A stretch of DNA of 55,762 bases, taken from Aromatoleum diolicum. GTDB taxonomy: Bacteria; Pseudomonadota; Gammaproteobacteria; Burkholderiales; Rhodocyclaceae. The notes under the pieces were generated by a model, which saw nothing but the letters and a program-made list of their open reading frames with translations, was not told the DNA's origin and did not search any database. The stretch's first letter is position 1; each line of letters starts with the position of its first letter. This document shows, in pieces, positions 7,724 to 15,625 of the stretch. Made by a program: the position numbers and the translations under genes. Location of the stretch: NCBI RefSeq assembly GCF_012910955.1, contig NZ_WTVQ01000031.1:1-55762 (forward strand), in the 5' to 3' direction.

Positions 7724-8804
7724 GTTCGCCTCCTTGCGGCGGCGCAAAGTGGAGCGCGGTGTCGCGCTGCTCCTGCAGCGCAGCCGGCAGCGTCGCATAC
7801 AGGTGATCGAACATTGCCGCCGTGGTCGGTGGCGGCATCGCAAGATAGGCCTCCACTGCTTCATTGACCGCATTCGTGCACTCTTTGACGAGTTGCTCTT
7901 CCTCCTGCTGGCTCCACGCATTCACGCGCAACAGATAGCTGCGCAGGCGCACGATCGGTTCGAATGCCCATTGCTGCTGAACAACTTCGGGATCACGGTA
8001 ACGTGTCGCATCGTCGGCGGTGGTGTGATCGCCAAGGCGATAGCTGATCGCTTCGATCAGGCTCGGACCACCGCCTGTGCGCGCTTTCTCGATTGCCTGT
8101 TGGGCCGCGTGACGCACCGCAATGACGTCATTGCCGTCCACCTGGCAGCCTTCGAACCCCGCTGCAATCGCTTTCTGCGCGAGCGTTTGCGCCACTGTCT
8201 GCACGCTGCGCGGCACCGAAATCGCCCACTGGTTGTTGTTGACCACCACCACCAGCGGCGCTTGCCACGCCGCGGCGAAGTTCAGCGCTTCATAGAAATC
8301 GCCCTTGGAAGTCGCACCATCGCCAAGAAAACTCACTGCGACGCGCGCCTCCCTGCGCAGCTTGAACGCGTAGGCGGCACCGGCCGCGTGACACACCTGG
8401 GTCGCGATAGGCACGCAGATCGGAAAGTCATCGCGCGGCACGGCAAAATTGCTCCCCCGCTCGTCACCGCCCCAATACAGGAGGCTTTCCGACATCGTGA
8501 CACCGCGCATGAACTGGGCTGCGTGGTCGCGGTAGGACGGCACCAGCACATCCTCGGCACGCATCGCGCTGGCAACGCCAACCCCGATTGCCTCCTGCCC
8601 AAGCGCCGACGCGAAGGTGCCGATCTTGCCGGTGCGCTGCAGTGCGATTGCCTTGGTGTCGAAGGTGCGCGTCAGAAGCATCGCACGGTACAGGGGAATC
8701 AGTGCAGCGGGATCGAGCGCAAACTCGGGCAAGGGCTGGGTCGCCTCGCCTTGAGGATCGACAAACCGGGTGTACTCGACCTGGAACCGCGCAATCGTGG
8801 TCAT
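7716..8804 (-). CDS. 2-Oxoacid dehydrogenase E1 component, alpha subunit
   Basis: 362 residues. The thiamine-diphosphate motif starts at GDGATSKGD and ends with NN in VVVVNNNQWA. SYRDHAAQFMRG and the phosphorylation-loop region YRLGDHTTADDATRYR are typical of the alpha subunit of alpha2beta2-type E1 enzymes. It is first in the operon, with AAGGAGC ahead of the ATG. Sequence alone does not settle pyruvate versus branched-chain oxoacids. Because a full aceEF-lpdA set is also present in the window, a non-pyruvate or condition-specific role is plausible (inference). Confidence 0.92.
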   Translation of the reverse strand: MTTIARFQVEYTRFVDPQGEATQPLPEFALDPAALIPLYRAMLLTRTFDTKAIALQRTGKIGTFASALGQEAIGVGVASAMRAEDVLVPSYRDHAAQFMRGVTMSESLLYWGGDERGSNFAVPRDDFPICVPIATQVCHAAGAAYAFKLRREARVAVSFLGDGATSKGDFYEALNFAAAWQAPLVVVVNNNQWAISVPRSVQTVAQTLAQKAIAAGFEGCQVDGNDVIAVRHAAQQAIEKARTGGGPSLIEAISYRLGDHTTADDATRYRDPEVVQQQWAFEPIVRLRSYLLRVNAWSQQEEEQLVKECTNAVNEAVEAYLAMPPPTTAAMFDHLYATLPAALQEQRDTALHFAPPQGGEHG

Positions 8805-9005
8805 GACGAGCTCCTTGTTTTTACCTCAGTCTAGACCACGATGCGGGCGAATCCGAAACACGCTCCCCGCTGCAGCATGACCAGATCAAACCTCATTATC
8901 CATGTCGAATGCAAGCGCCCGGACGCGCTTCGGAACGCCCGACGATCAAGTTGGCAAGGACAGTGCCCCTTTCAGTCACGCCATTGATCGGCTGCCATGT
9001 CCGAT

Positions 9006-9248
9006 TCATTCAGCAGCCCGAATCCACTCGGCGACCGCAGCGGGGACAGGAATCCTGCCGGAGGAAACCAGTTTTCCGTTGATCACCAGGCCGGGCGTCT
9101 TCAGCACATCGTACGCAATGATCTCCTGCATGTCCGTGACCTTGATGATCTGCGCTTCGACCTGCAACGACGCCACGGCACTCTGCACCACTTCCTCGAG
9201 TTTCCTGCAATTGGCGCACCCCGGGCCGAGTACCTTGATGGTCAGCAT
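9006..9248 (-). CDS. Small thioredoxin-fold protein (redox-active disulfide protein 2 type)
   Basis: 80 residues covering only the thioredoxin core, with C11-A-N-C14 right after the first strand (LTIKVLGPGCANC) and a cis-proline segment KTPGLVINGK. This is the MTH895/TM0996-like family of miniature thioredoxins. It starts 2 bases after the permease stop, so it is translated with it. Such mini-thioredoxins commonly sit beside DUF318 permeases; a redox or metal(loid)-handling role for the pair is inferred. Confidence 0.88.
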   Translation of the reverse strand: MLTIKVLGPGCANCRKLEEVVQSAVASLQVEAQIIKVTDMQEIIAYDVLKTPGLVINGKLVSSGRIPVPAAVAEWIRAAE

Positions 9249-9250
9249 GA

Positions 9251-10717
9251 TCAGACTCCTTTCAACGCGTTTGAATGGCGACTAGCGACGGACAGCAAAG
9301 CGGCCAGCACCGCGATGAATCCGGCCAGCCAGAGCGCCAGGACGAAGACCGAGACCCCATTGACCCAGGCACCATAAGTCATTCCGGCACTGGCGCTGAA
9401 CAAGGCAACCAGCCCGACGTACGTAGCGGTTTTTTTCCTGCCGATGATTGCGGAGATGATGAGAATGCTCTGCAGCGACAGTTCCGGGTCGGACATCAGA
9501 TAGGCCAGCAACGGCCCACGATGCATCCCCAGGTCAAGGAACATCTTGGCGATCGGCACCTCGACCAGGGTCGGAAAGTACATGAAAACGCCGAACGCGA
9601 CCCCCGTCAGGTTACCGAGCACGGAATTGCTACCGGCCAGCGCTTCGATCCACTCCGGGCGAATCAGCACACGGATCATGCCAACGATGAAGACACCAAC
9701 GACCAGCAACGGAAAGATCTGCTTCACAAAGCGCCAGGACTCCCACAACCAATCCCGCAACTCATCCACCGAGAGGCGCACGCTGCCGATTCGGTACAAT
9801 GCGCCCAGCGCGATGCTCACGCCGAAAAACTTCCCGGTCAGTCCGATATGCAGGCCAGTTTCTGTCGACTCGACGGCAAGCGACGCCAGCAGGAGCGTCA
9901 CGCCGATCAGGACGAGACTTATGCGGGTCCAGACATTTGCGCCATCCTGGATATTTTCCAGCCCGCGCCAGGCACTCCATCCGATCGCAGCAAGCAGCGC
10001 GATCAAAACCACACCCTGGACCGACACGCCCTCCTCGCCTTTGCCGGCGTCGTAGGGCACAAGCCGATCGAGACTTTGCTGCCACGCCCCCGCGCCCGAC
10101 AGCGGCAGATCAAATTCAACATAAGAGCCGGTCAGGATCCCCAGCTTCAGGGTTCCCGCCAGCAGCAACGCAATCCAGACGAACAGGAAGAGGATCGCCC
10201 ACCTTCCCATGCCCTCCGCCCCCTGAGCGGCAAACAGCGTATCGGTCGCGCGATCGTGTGCGGCATCGTCGTCGCGAAAGACAAGCGCCATGATCAGCCC
10301 GATGCCGATGCCGAAAATCAGGGAAAGGATAAGCCGCGCGACGGCCAGGTCGGGACCGATAATTCCGCCGGTATAGACCAGCGCAAGAATGTTGGCTGCC
10401 GGGGCAAAGAACAGGAAGGTGATCGCCGGCCCCAGACCCGCGCCCTTATTGTAGATACCGGCAAACAGCGGAACGATCGTGCAGGAGCAGACTGCGAGCA
10501 GCGAACCTGCGGCCGCCGCAGCCGGATAGGAAACCGCCTTGCTTGAGTTGCGCCCCAGGAAACGGGTGATGGTCTCCTTCGGAATCAGGGCCGCCATGGC
10601 TCCGGCAATAAAGAAGGCCGGCAGCAGGCACAGCAACACATGGGCCGCGAGGTAAGCCGCAAGGTTACCAATCCCCCCGTAAAGAACGGGCCCAACGTAG
10701 GCGAGCAACATATCCAT
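9251..10717 (-). CDS. DUF318/ArsP-YraQ family membrane permease
   Basis: 488 residues, polytopic, with roughly ten hydrophobic segments. The signature CSCTIVPLFAGIYNKGAGLGPAITFLFFAPAANI near residues 78-110 belongs to the predicted permease family (PF03773) that includes ArsP, an exporter of trivalent organoarsenicals. Homologues elsewhere have unknown substrates, so arsenic export is only suggested, helped by the arsenosugar genes 7 kb away. A hydrophilic loop near residues 150-175 divides the protein into two halves. Two ATGs two codons apart (10717, 10711) are possible starts; AGGT lies 8 bases before the first. The mini-thioredoxin gene follows directly. Confidence 0.85.
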   Translation of the reverse strand: MDMLLAYVGPVLYGGIGNLAAYLAAHVLLCLLPAFFIAGAMAALIPKETITRFLGRNSSKAVSYPAAAAAGSLLAVCSCTIVPLFAGIYNKGAGLGPAITFLFFAPAANILALVYTGGIIGPDLAVARLILSLIFGIGIGLIMALVFRDDDAAHDRATDTLFAAQGAEGMGRWAILFLFVWIALLLAGTLKLGILTGSYVEFDLPLSGAGAWQQSLDRLVPYDAGKGEEGVSVQGVVLIALLAAIGWSAWRGLENIQDGANVWTRISLVLIGVTLLLASLAVESTETGLHIGLTGKFFGVSIALGALYRIGSVRLSVDELRDWLWESWRFVKQIFPLLVVGVFIVGMIRVLIRPEWIEALAGSNSVLGNLTGVAFGVFMYFPTLVEVPIAKMFLDLGMHRGPLLAYLMSDPELSLQSILIISAIIGRKKTATYVGLVALFSASAGMTYGAWVNGVSVFVLALWLAGFIAVLAALLSVASRHSNALKGV

Positions 10718-10743
10718 GGCTCATTACCTGAAGATGCTCTGGT

Positions 10744-10754
10744 GAATCAGATTC
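10744..10754. promoter_or_regulatory. Palindrome GAATC-A-GATTC upstream of the permease
   Basis: A perfect 11-base palindrome 27-37 bases ahead of the permease ATG (minus strand), where an operator for an ArsR-like repressor would sit. It is short and may be chance; no regulator gene is adjacent. Confidence 0.25.
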
Positions 10755-10791
10755 TACTTAAATACATCCCGGCATTCATCCGGAGAATCGC

Positions 10792-10828
10792 CGCTGCCGT
10801 GAAGCGGTAGACACCGCGAGCGGCAGCG
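10792..10828. other. Nested inverted repeat (structured element) between the permease and gabD
   Basis: Outer arms CGCTGCCG and CGGCAGCG (8 bp) enclose an inner hairpin GCGGT-agac-ACCGC (5 bp) with small unpaired joints of 4 and 3 bases. No T-run follows on either strand, so it is not a standard terminator. It could fold in the gabD leader or act as a cruciform or binding site. Confidence 0.35.
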
Positions 10829-11010
10829 CCCGATCAACGGATGGAGCCCCCCGACGCGAACGCGTCATGAACATCATCACGCTCGATCCACGGCGGCGAT
10901 ACGGCGGACGAAGACGCCCATGTCAAGGTATTCTTCGCGCTGTTCTGGTGGGACTGCCGCATCCCGTGATGCCTCCACCTCAACCCTACGCTCAGGATGA
11001 ACATCGCACC

Positions 11011-12504
11011 ATGAACATGAGGCTCCCCCTCTCCGACCCCCAGCACGGCCTTCGGAATCGCGCGCTGATCCGCAACGTGGCATATATCGGCGGTGACTGG
11101 GTGGGGAGCGACGACGGGACCTGCTTCGAAGTCCGCAACCCGGCGGACGGCTCCCTTGTCGCCGAAGTGCCGAACATGGGGGCGGAAGAAACGCGCCGCG
11201 CCATCCAGGCTGCCGTGGTCGCCTTTGTGGCTTGGCGCCGGTTTACACCACAACAGCGCAGCACCATCCTGCGCCGCTGGCAGCAATTGATCCTCGACAG
11301 TGCGGATGATCTCGCCTGCCTGCTGACCACCGAACAAGGCAAGGCGCTGAATGATGCCCATGCCGAAGTCCTGCAGGCCGCCGGCTTCCTCGAATGGTAT
11401 GCCGAGGAAGGCAAGCGCCTGACTGGCGGCGTGCTGCCGACGAGCCACCCCGGCCGGCGTGGATGGGTGCTGCGCGAACCGATCGGCGTCTGCGCGGCAA
11501 TCACGCCGTGGAACTATCCGGCCGCGACCTTGGCCCGCAAATTCGCCCCGGCACTCGCTGCCGGGTGTACCGTCGTACTCAAGCCCGCAGAGCAGACCCC
11601 GCTCACCGCCCTCGCGCTCGCAGCACTCGCCGAAGAAGCCGGCCTGCCACCCGGCGTCTTCAACGTCGTCACCGGCGACGGCGACGCTGCGGAAGCCATC
11701 GGACGCGAGCTTTCGACCCATCCCGCAATCCGCATGTTGAGCTTTACCGGTTCGAGCGAGGTGGGCCGCCAACTGATGCGGCAGAGCGCCGACACGCTGA
11801 AGAACCTCTCGCTCGAACTCGGCGGGCACGCCCCCTTTGTCGTGTTCGACGATGCCGACCTGGACGTCGCCGTCGAAAGCGCCATCAACGCCAAATTTCG
11901 CAACGCCGGCCAGATGTGCGTGGCCGCAAACCGCTTCCTTGTCCAGGACGGCATTCATGACGCCTTCGCCACCCGGCTGGCCGAGCGAGCGAAAGGACTC
12001 AAGGTCGGTCCGGGCCTGACACCGGGCGTGCTGGTCGGGCCGCTGATCGATCATCTCGCGCTGACGAAGGTGCAGCGCCACGTCGACGATGCCATCGCGC
12101 ACGGCGCCAAGGTGCTCACTGGTGGCCAGCGCTTCGGCCGCGACGGAACCTTCTTCGAGCCCACAGTGCTAACCGGCGTCACCAGTGCCATGATCGTCGC
12201 GCGCGAAGAAACCTTCGGCCCCGTCGCCCCGCTGATGCGCTTCAGCACTGAAGCGGACGCCATCGCCATGAGCAACGCCACCGACTACGGCCTCGCAAGC
12301 TACGTATTCACCCGCGACATCTCCCGCATCTGGCGCCTCACCGAAGCCATCGAAGCCGGTGTGGTAGCGGTCAATGCCGGCTCCTTCACTACCGAAGCGG
12401 CACCATTCGGCGGCGTCAAGCAATCCGGTCTCGGGCGGGAAGGGGGTAGCTACGGCATTGAAAGCTATCTGTCGATCAAGCACGTCAGTCTCGGACTGGG
12501 TTGA
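11011..12504 (+). CDS. gabD: NAD(P)-dependent succinate-semialdehyde dehydrogenase
   Basis: About 497 residues of the aldehyde dehydrogenase superfamily. Seen: the cofactor region ITPWNYPAATLARKFAPALAAGC, the general-base glutamate in LELGGHAPFV, the catalytic cysteine in NAGQMCVAANRF, and the C-terminal EEFGP-type motif ETFGPVAPL. The TTEAAPFGGVKQSGLGREGG ending is typical of GabD, which oxidises succinate semialdehyde to succinate in 4-aminobutyrate breakdown. No gabT is nearby, so the physiological aldehyde is inferred. The ATG at 11011 gives a normal N-terminus; ATG 11017 is equally possible, and an upstream frame to 10867 has no family support. Confidence 0.88.
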   Translation: MNMRLPLSDPQHGLRNRALIRNVAYIGGDWVGSDDGTCFEVRNPADGSLVAEVPNMGAEETRRAIQAAVVAFVAWRRFTPQQRSTILRRWQQLILDSADDLACLLTTEQGKALNDAHAEVLQAAGFLEWYAEEGKRLTGGVLPTSHPGRRGWVLREPIGVCAAITPWNYPAATLARKFAPALAAGCTVVLKPAEQTPLTALALAALAEEAGLPPGVFNVVTGDGDAAEAIGRELSTHPAIRMLSFTGSSEVGRQLMRQSADTLKNLSLELGGHAPFVVFDDADLDVAVESAINAKFRNAGQMCVAANRFLVQDGIHDAFATRLAERAKGLKVGPGLTPGVLVGPLIDHLALTKVQRHVDDAIAHGAKVLTGGQRFGRDGTFFEPTVLTGVTSAMIVAREETFGPVAPLMRFSTEADAIAMSNATDYGLASYVFTRDISRIWRLTEAIEAGVVAVNAGSFTTEAAPFGGVKQSGLGREGGSYGIESYLSIKHVSLGLG

Positions 12505-12640
12505 CCCACTTCGGCGCTTCATCATGAAGCTGAATTGAGCGGGTTTCGTCGCACTTATTCCCGGAACGTCGCGACCTCTCCAGTACTAAGCTGGTCCCAT
12601 GTCCAGACCATATGGCCGAATTGGACGAGGGAGCACCAAA

Positions 12641-12814
12641 ATGGATATCGAATACCTCGAATACGAGCTTGAAATCATCGATCTGCCAGAATCCGTGGTG
12701 CAGACCCGCGACAGCCTGACCGACGATGCTGCCGCGGAAGCCATATTCACGAAGTGGTTCACCGATTGCCGGGCGCTCAACACTACACCGTCGAACCCGA
12801 TCGCGTCCCGATGA
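12641..12814 (+). CDS. Small hypothetical protein (57 aa)
   Basis: A 57-codon frame starting at an ATG with GAGGGAG seven bases upstream. The product is acidic in its N-terminal half (MDIEYLEYELEIIDLPESV) and has one cysteine. No transmembrane segment or motif is recognised. The frame also extends 14 codons upstream to 12599. It lies between gabD and alkB on the same strand with 80-130 bases free on each side. The good ribosome site is the main argument that it is translated. Confidence 0.4.
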   Translation: MDIEYLEYELEIIDLPESVVQTRDSLTDDAAAEAIFTKWFTDCRALNTTPSNPIASR

Positions 12815-12901
12815 CTCCAATCGCAGGCACGCAGCGAACCCTCACTGCACACGCGTCGTGATCCGGTATCGCGCCAACCGGAAGCGCGTTGGCACACCTG
12901 A

Positions 12902-13555
12902 ATGACACAAGATCTATTCGAAATCCTCGACCACCCCGGCCCACCGTCCGCGTCACTCGGCCCCGGCGCCGTGCTCTTGCGCGGCTTTGCAACGTCGAGG
13001 ACTACGGCGCTGCTGGCGGCGCTCGAGCAGGTGATCGAACAGGCGCCTTTCCGCCACATGCTCACCCCCGGCGGCTTGCGCATGTCGGTCGCGATGACGA
13101 ACTGTGGCCCACTCGGCTGGGTATCGGACCGAACGGGCTATCGCTATACAGCCGCGGACCCGCAAAGCGCCCTCCCGTGGCCGTCGATGCCGGATGAGTT
13201 CCGAGATCTGGCGCAGGACGCCGCAGCACAGGCTGGTTTTGCCAATTTCCAGCCGGACGCATGCCTGATCAATCGCTACGTCCCCGGCACACGCTTATCG
13301 CTGCACCAGGACCGCGATGAACGCGACCACGACGCCCCGATCGTTTCCATTTCGCTGGGGTTACCGGTCGTCTTCCTGTTCGGCGGCCTCCAACGCGCCG
13401 ACAAGAACCTTCGTGTCCCACTGATGCACGGCGACGTTGTCGTGTGGGGCGGACCGGCAAGGCTAAGATTTCACGGCGTCCTGCCACTCAAGGAAGGACA
13501 TCACTCCCTCCTCGGCAGCCAACGCATCAATCTGACCTTCCGTAAGGCAGGGTGA
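12902..13555 (+). CDS. alkB: AlkB-type alpha-ketoglutarate-dependent DNA/RNA repair dioxygenase
   Basis: 217 residues, the length of bacterial AlkB. Iron ligands are H135 and D137 (LHQDRDE) and H191 (RFHGV). The 2-oxoglutarate-binding arginines fall in R208-INLTF-R214, and NRY (124-126) begins the substrate-side motif. The GPLGWVSDRTGYRY segment matches the nucleotide-recognition lid. It removes 1-methyladenine and 3-methylcytosine lesions oxidatively. No Ada box or ada gene is adjacent, so its regulation cannot be read here. It ends just before a short non-coding gap and a convergent yajD-like gene. Confidence 0.95.
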   Translation: MTQDLFEILDHPGPPSASLGPGAVLLRGFATSRTTALLAALEQVIEQAPFRHMLTPGGLRMSVAMTNCGPLGWVSDRTGYRYTAADPQSALPWPSMPDEFRDLAQDAAAQAGFANFQPDACLINRYVPGTRLSLHQDRDERDHDAPIVSISLGLPVVFLFGGLQRADKNLRVPLMHGDVVVWGGPARLRFHGVLPLKEGHHSLLGSQRINLTFRKAG

Positions 13556-13658
13556 GCATCACACGAAAGCCTGTTCGCTTCTCCAAAGTGACTGAAGAGC
13601 GCGGGGGAAACACGTCATGACCCGCTGCAACCCGTTTCGCGCAGACAGGCAGCCGGTC

Positions 13659-14027
13659 TTACGGCTTCTTGTTACCCAATAGAGCCTTGAGATTCGCAAA
13701 CGGTGAATGCGTAGCCACAACACCATTGTCCGTCAGCGCACTCCCCCCGGCTTGCGCCTCAAGCTCCCGCTGATGTTCGTTGTCATGACAATAGATGCAC
13801 AACAACTCCCAGTTGCTGCCATCAGGCGGATTGTTGTCGTGATTATGATCGCGATGATGAACTGTCAGCTCACGCAAATTCGCGAGTGTGAATTCCCGCG
13901 CACAACGCCCACAGATCCACGGGTAAATTTTTAAGGCTCGCTCGCGGTAACCCTGACTACGGGCGTCGGCAGCACGGCGGGCCTCGGCGACAATACGATC
14001 AAGCTTGCTGGTGTCGATTGATTTCAT
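13659..14027 (-). CDS. yajD: YajD-type HNH nuclease family protein
   Basis: 122 residues. A zinc-binding pair ICGRC (about residue 40) and CIYC (about residue 76) frames the HNH core LTVHHRDHNHDNNPPDGSNWELL, as in the YajD family. The enzymatic role is unproven even in E. coli. The ATG at 14027 is preferred over an in-frame GTG nine bases upstream because GAGG lies 8 bases before the ATG. It stands alone, convergent with alkB, and lies beyond the terminator of the tRNA-Ala gene. Confidence 0.88.
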   Translation of the reverse strand: MKSIDTSKLDRIVAEARRAADARSQGYRERALKIYPWICGRCAREFTLANLRELTVHHRDHNHDNNPPDGSNWELLCIYCHDNEHQRELEAQAGGSALTDNGVVATHSPFANLKALLGNKKP

Positions 14028-14222
14028 GATGGGCACCTCACGCCGATTTTGGCGACAATCCCAATGTCAGCCTGCCTGCGGTGGCAGCCTGACGTGCGCT
14101 CCTGCCATGCCGGCGCCGATGACCTGCCACCGCTTCCTGCGCCACGCCGCGGGACACGATCCCCCATCAGAATGCGGAGCGAAAAACGCAGTGAATTCGC
14201 GGACTTCCTCGCAATTTGGGGG

Positions 14223-14250
14223 TACCAATTCGCAGCTATGCGAATTGGTA
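14223..14250. repeat. Perfect 12-bp inverted repeat with 4-base loop
   Basis: TACCAATTCGCA-gcta-TGCGAATTGGTA. All twelve pairs match. There is no T-run beside it, so it is unlikely to be an intrinsic terminator. It lies 70 bases beyond the tRNA-Ala terminator and about 200 bases upstream of yajD. It may be an operator, a cruciform, or a scar of a mobile element. Confidence 0.6.
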
Positions 14251-14320
14251 GGGACATACCGTGCAATCTACCTCCACATACCCCCAGCTTGCAATGACCC
14301 ATATCGGAACACTACAGACG

Positions 14321-14364
14321 AAAAAAAGCCGGGAAGCCTTGTGTTTATTGGCTTTCCCGGCTTT
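14321..14364 (-). terminator. Rho-independent terminator of tRNA-Ala
   Basis: Read on the minus strand, an AAAGCCGGGAA-type arm pairs with its complement across a loop of about 11 bases, with one bulged base and a stem of about 14 bp, followed by a run of seven U. It lies 26 bases after the CCA end of the tRNA. Confidence 0.9.
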
Positions 14365-14389
14365 GTCCGGAACGTCCCGGAAGTGTTCG

Positions 14390-14465
14390 TGGTGGACCGA
14401 AGGAGGATCGAACTCCCGACCTCTGCATTGCGAACGCAGCGCTCTCCCAGCTGAGCTATCGGCCC
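14390..14465 (-). tRNA. tRNA-Ala (anticodon CGC)
   Basis: A 76-nt cloverleaf including an encoded CCA. Acceptor arms GGGCCGA/TCGGTCC contain the G3-U70 pair that identifies alanine tRNAs. The anticodon arm is CTGCG-TTCGCAA-TGCAG, with CGC at positions 34-36 (genomic 14432-14430), reading the codon GCG. The T-loop TTCGATC is standard. It is a single gene with its own terminator. The adjacent downstream DNA shows no integrase or second copy of the 3' end. Confidence 0.97.
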
Positions 14466-14521
14466 TTAAGAGCGGCGAATTATAGCGATGCTTTTTCGAT
14501 TTTGGAAGGCCGACTTGTCCT

Positions 14522-15625
14522 TCAGGTTTCGTCGCGCTCGTCGCCGGACTCCTTACCGTCACCGGAGCCGACTGCGGCGCGCCCGAGGCGGTCGGCGACA
14601 GCTTGCCAATCGGCGGTGTCCGGCAGCGCTTCGACGACGATGATGTCGGCGCCACAACCATCTAGTTCGCGCAGTCTGGCGTAGAGTTCATGGGCGTAGC
14701 CGGCGGGGTCAGCGGGCGCGTTGCGCCAGGTCAGCCGGGAATCCTTCGGATCGGCGCATTCGCGCGCCAGGACGGCGACGCGGCTGCCTTCGCCGGCAAG
14801 CGTCGCGGCCTCTTCGACGAGATACGCGGCGGACGCCGTCTGCAAGGGCGTGCGCGGGGCGTAGTGTGCGGCGAGCGAGCCGGAGACGCGCGGCTGATCA
14901 GTGTCGGTCGCTGCGGCGGCTGTGCCCTCCACCGCATGCGCCTGACGCAACTGCGGTGTGCGGCCGATGACATGGGCGATGTCTTCGGCGGAAATCGCGC
15001 CGGGGCGCAGGATCACCGGAGCGTCACGCGACAGGTCGAGGATCGTCGATTCGATGCCGACCTGGCAGGGACCGCCGTCAAGGACCAGCGCGACCTTGTC
15101 GCCGAGTTCCTCGCGCACGTGGGCGGCGGTGGTCGGGCTGATGCGACCGAAGCGGTTGGCGGATGGCGCGGCGATGCCGGAGTCGAACGCGCGCAGCAGC
15201 GCGAGTGCGACGGGGTGATCGGGCACACGCAGGCCGACGGTATCCTGCCCGCCGGTGACGGCGTCGGGCACGCCCTCCTCGCGCTTCAGGATCAGTGTCA
15301 ACGGGCCCGGCCAGAAGGCACGCGCAAGAGCGATCGCCTCCTTCGGGATTGCGCGCGCCCAGTGCGTCAGGTGCGCAGCGTCGGGCAGGTGCACGATCAG
15401 CGGATGATCGGCCGGACGGCCCTTGGCAGAGAAGATCTTGCCGACCGCTTCGACATTCAGCGCATCCGCCGCGAGCCCATACACGGTTTCGGTCGGCATG
15501 CCGACGAGTTCTCCAGCACGCAGCAGTGCGGCGGCGCGAAGGATATCGTCGGCGGTCACGACGCCGGCCTGTGGAGCACCTGCGGTCGACACCATCGCGG
15601 AGGTGCCGGAATCAGTACCCGTCAT
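14522..15625 (-). CDS. L-threonylcarbamoyladenylate synthase, long Sua5 type
   Basis: About 367 residues: an N-terminal YrdC domain (VGMPTETVYGLAADA, then KIFSAKGRPADHPL, then APSANRFGRISPT) and a C-terminal Sua5 domain with the linker motif SGSLAAHYAPRTP. It makes threonylcarbamoyl-AMP from threonine, bicarbonate and ATP for the t6A37 modification of ANN-decoding tRNAs. The ATG at 15625 overlaps the end of purK by 14 bases; an ATG at 15595 is equally possible, and neither has a strong ribosome site. It lies just after purK in the same direction, so they are probably co-transcribed. Confidence 0.9.
   Translation of the reverse strand: MTGTDSGTSAMVSTAGAPQAGVVTADDILRAAALLRAGELVGMPTETVYGLAADALNVEAVGKIFSAKGRPADHPLIVHLPDAAHLTHWARAIPKEAIALARAFWPGPLTLILKREEGVPDAVTGGQDTVGLRVPDHPVALALLRAFDSGIAAPSANRFGRISPTTAAHVREELGDKVALVLDGGPCQVGIESTILDLSRDAPVILRPGAISAEDIAHVIGRTPQLRQAHAVEGTAAAATDTDQPRVSGSLAAHYAPRTPLQTASAAYLVEEAATLAGEGSRVAVLARECADPKDSRLTWRNAPADPAGYAHELYARLRELDGCGADIIVVEALPDTADWQAVADRLGRAAVGSGDGKESGDERDET

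Larger units (their letters stand above)
14028..14389. other. 362-base intergenic region between yajD and tRNA-Ala
   Basis: It contains the tRNA terminator (14321-14364) and a perfect 12-base inverted repeat (14223-14250), both listed separately. No ORF with coding character and no copy of the tRNA 3' end marking an integration site was seen. Confidence 0.5.

Noticed and set aside
9275-10546. 423-codon plus-strand frame opposite the permease
   Set aside because: Extremely Gln/Asp/Arg-rich, the usual result of reading hydrophobic codons backwards.
14028-14465. Integrative element at tRNA-Ala
   Set aside because: No integrase gene and no second copy of the tRNA 3' end within the window.
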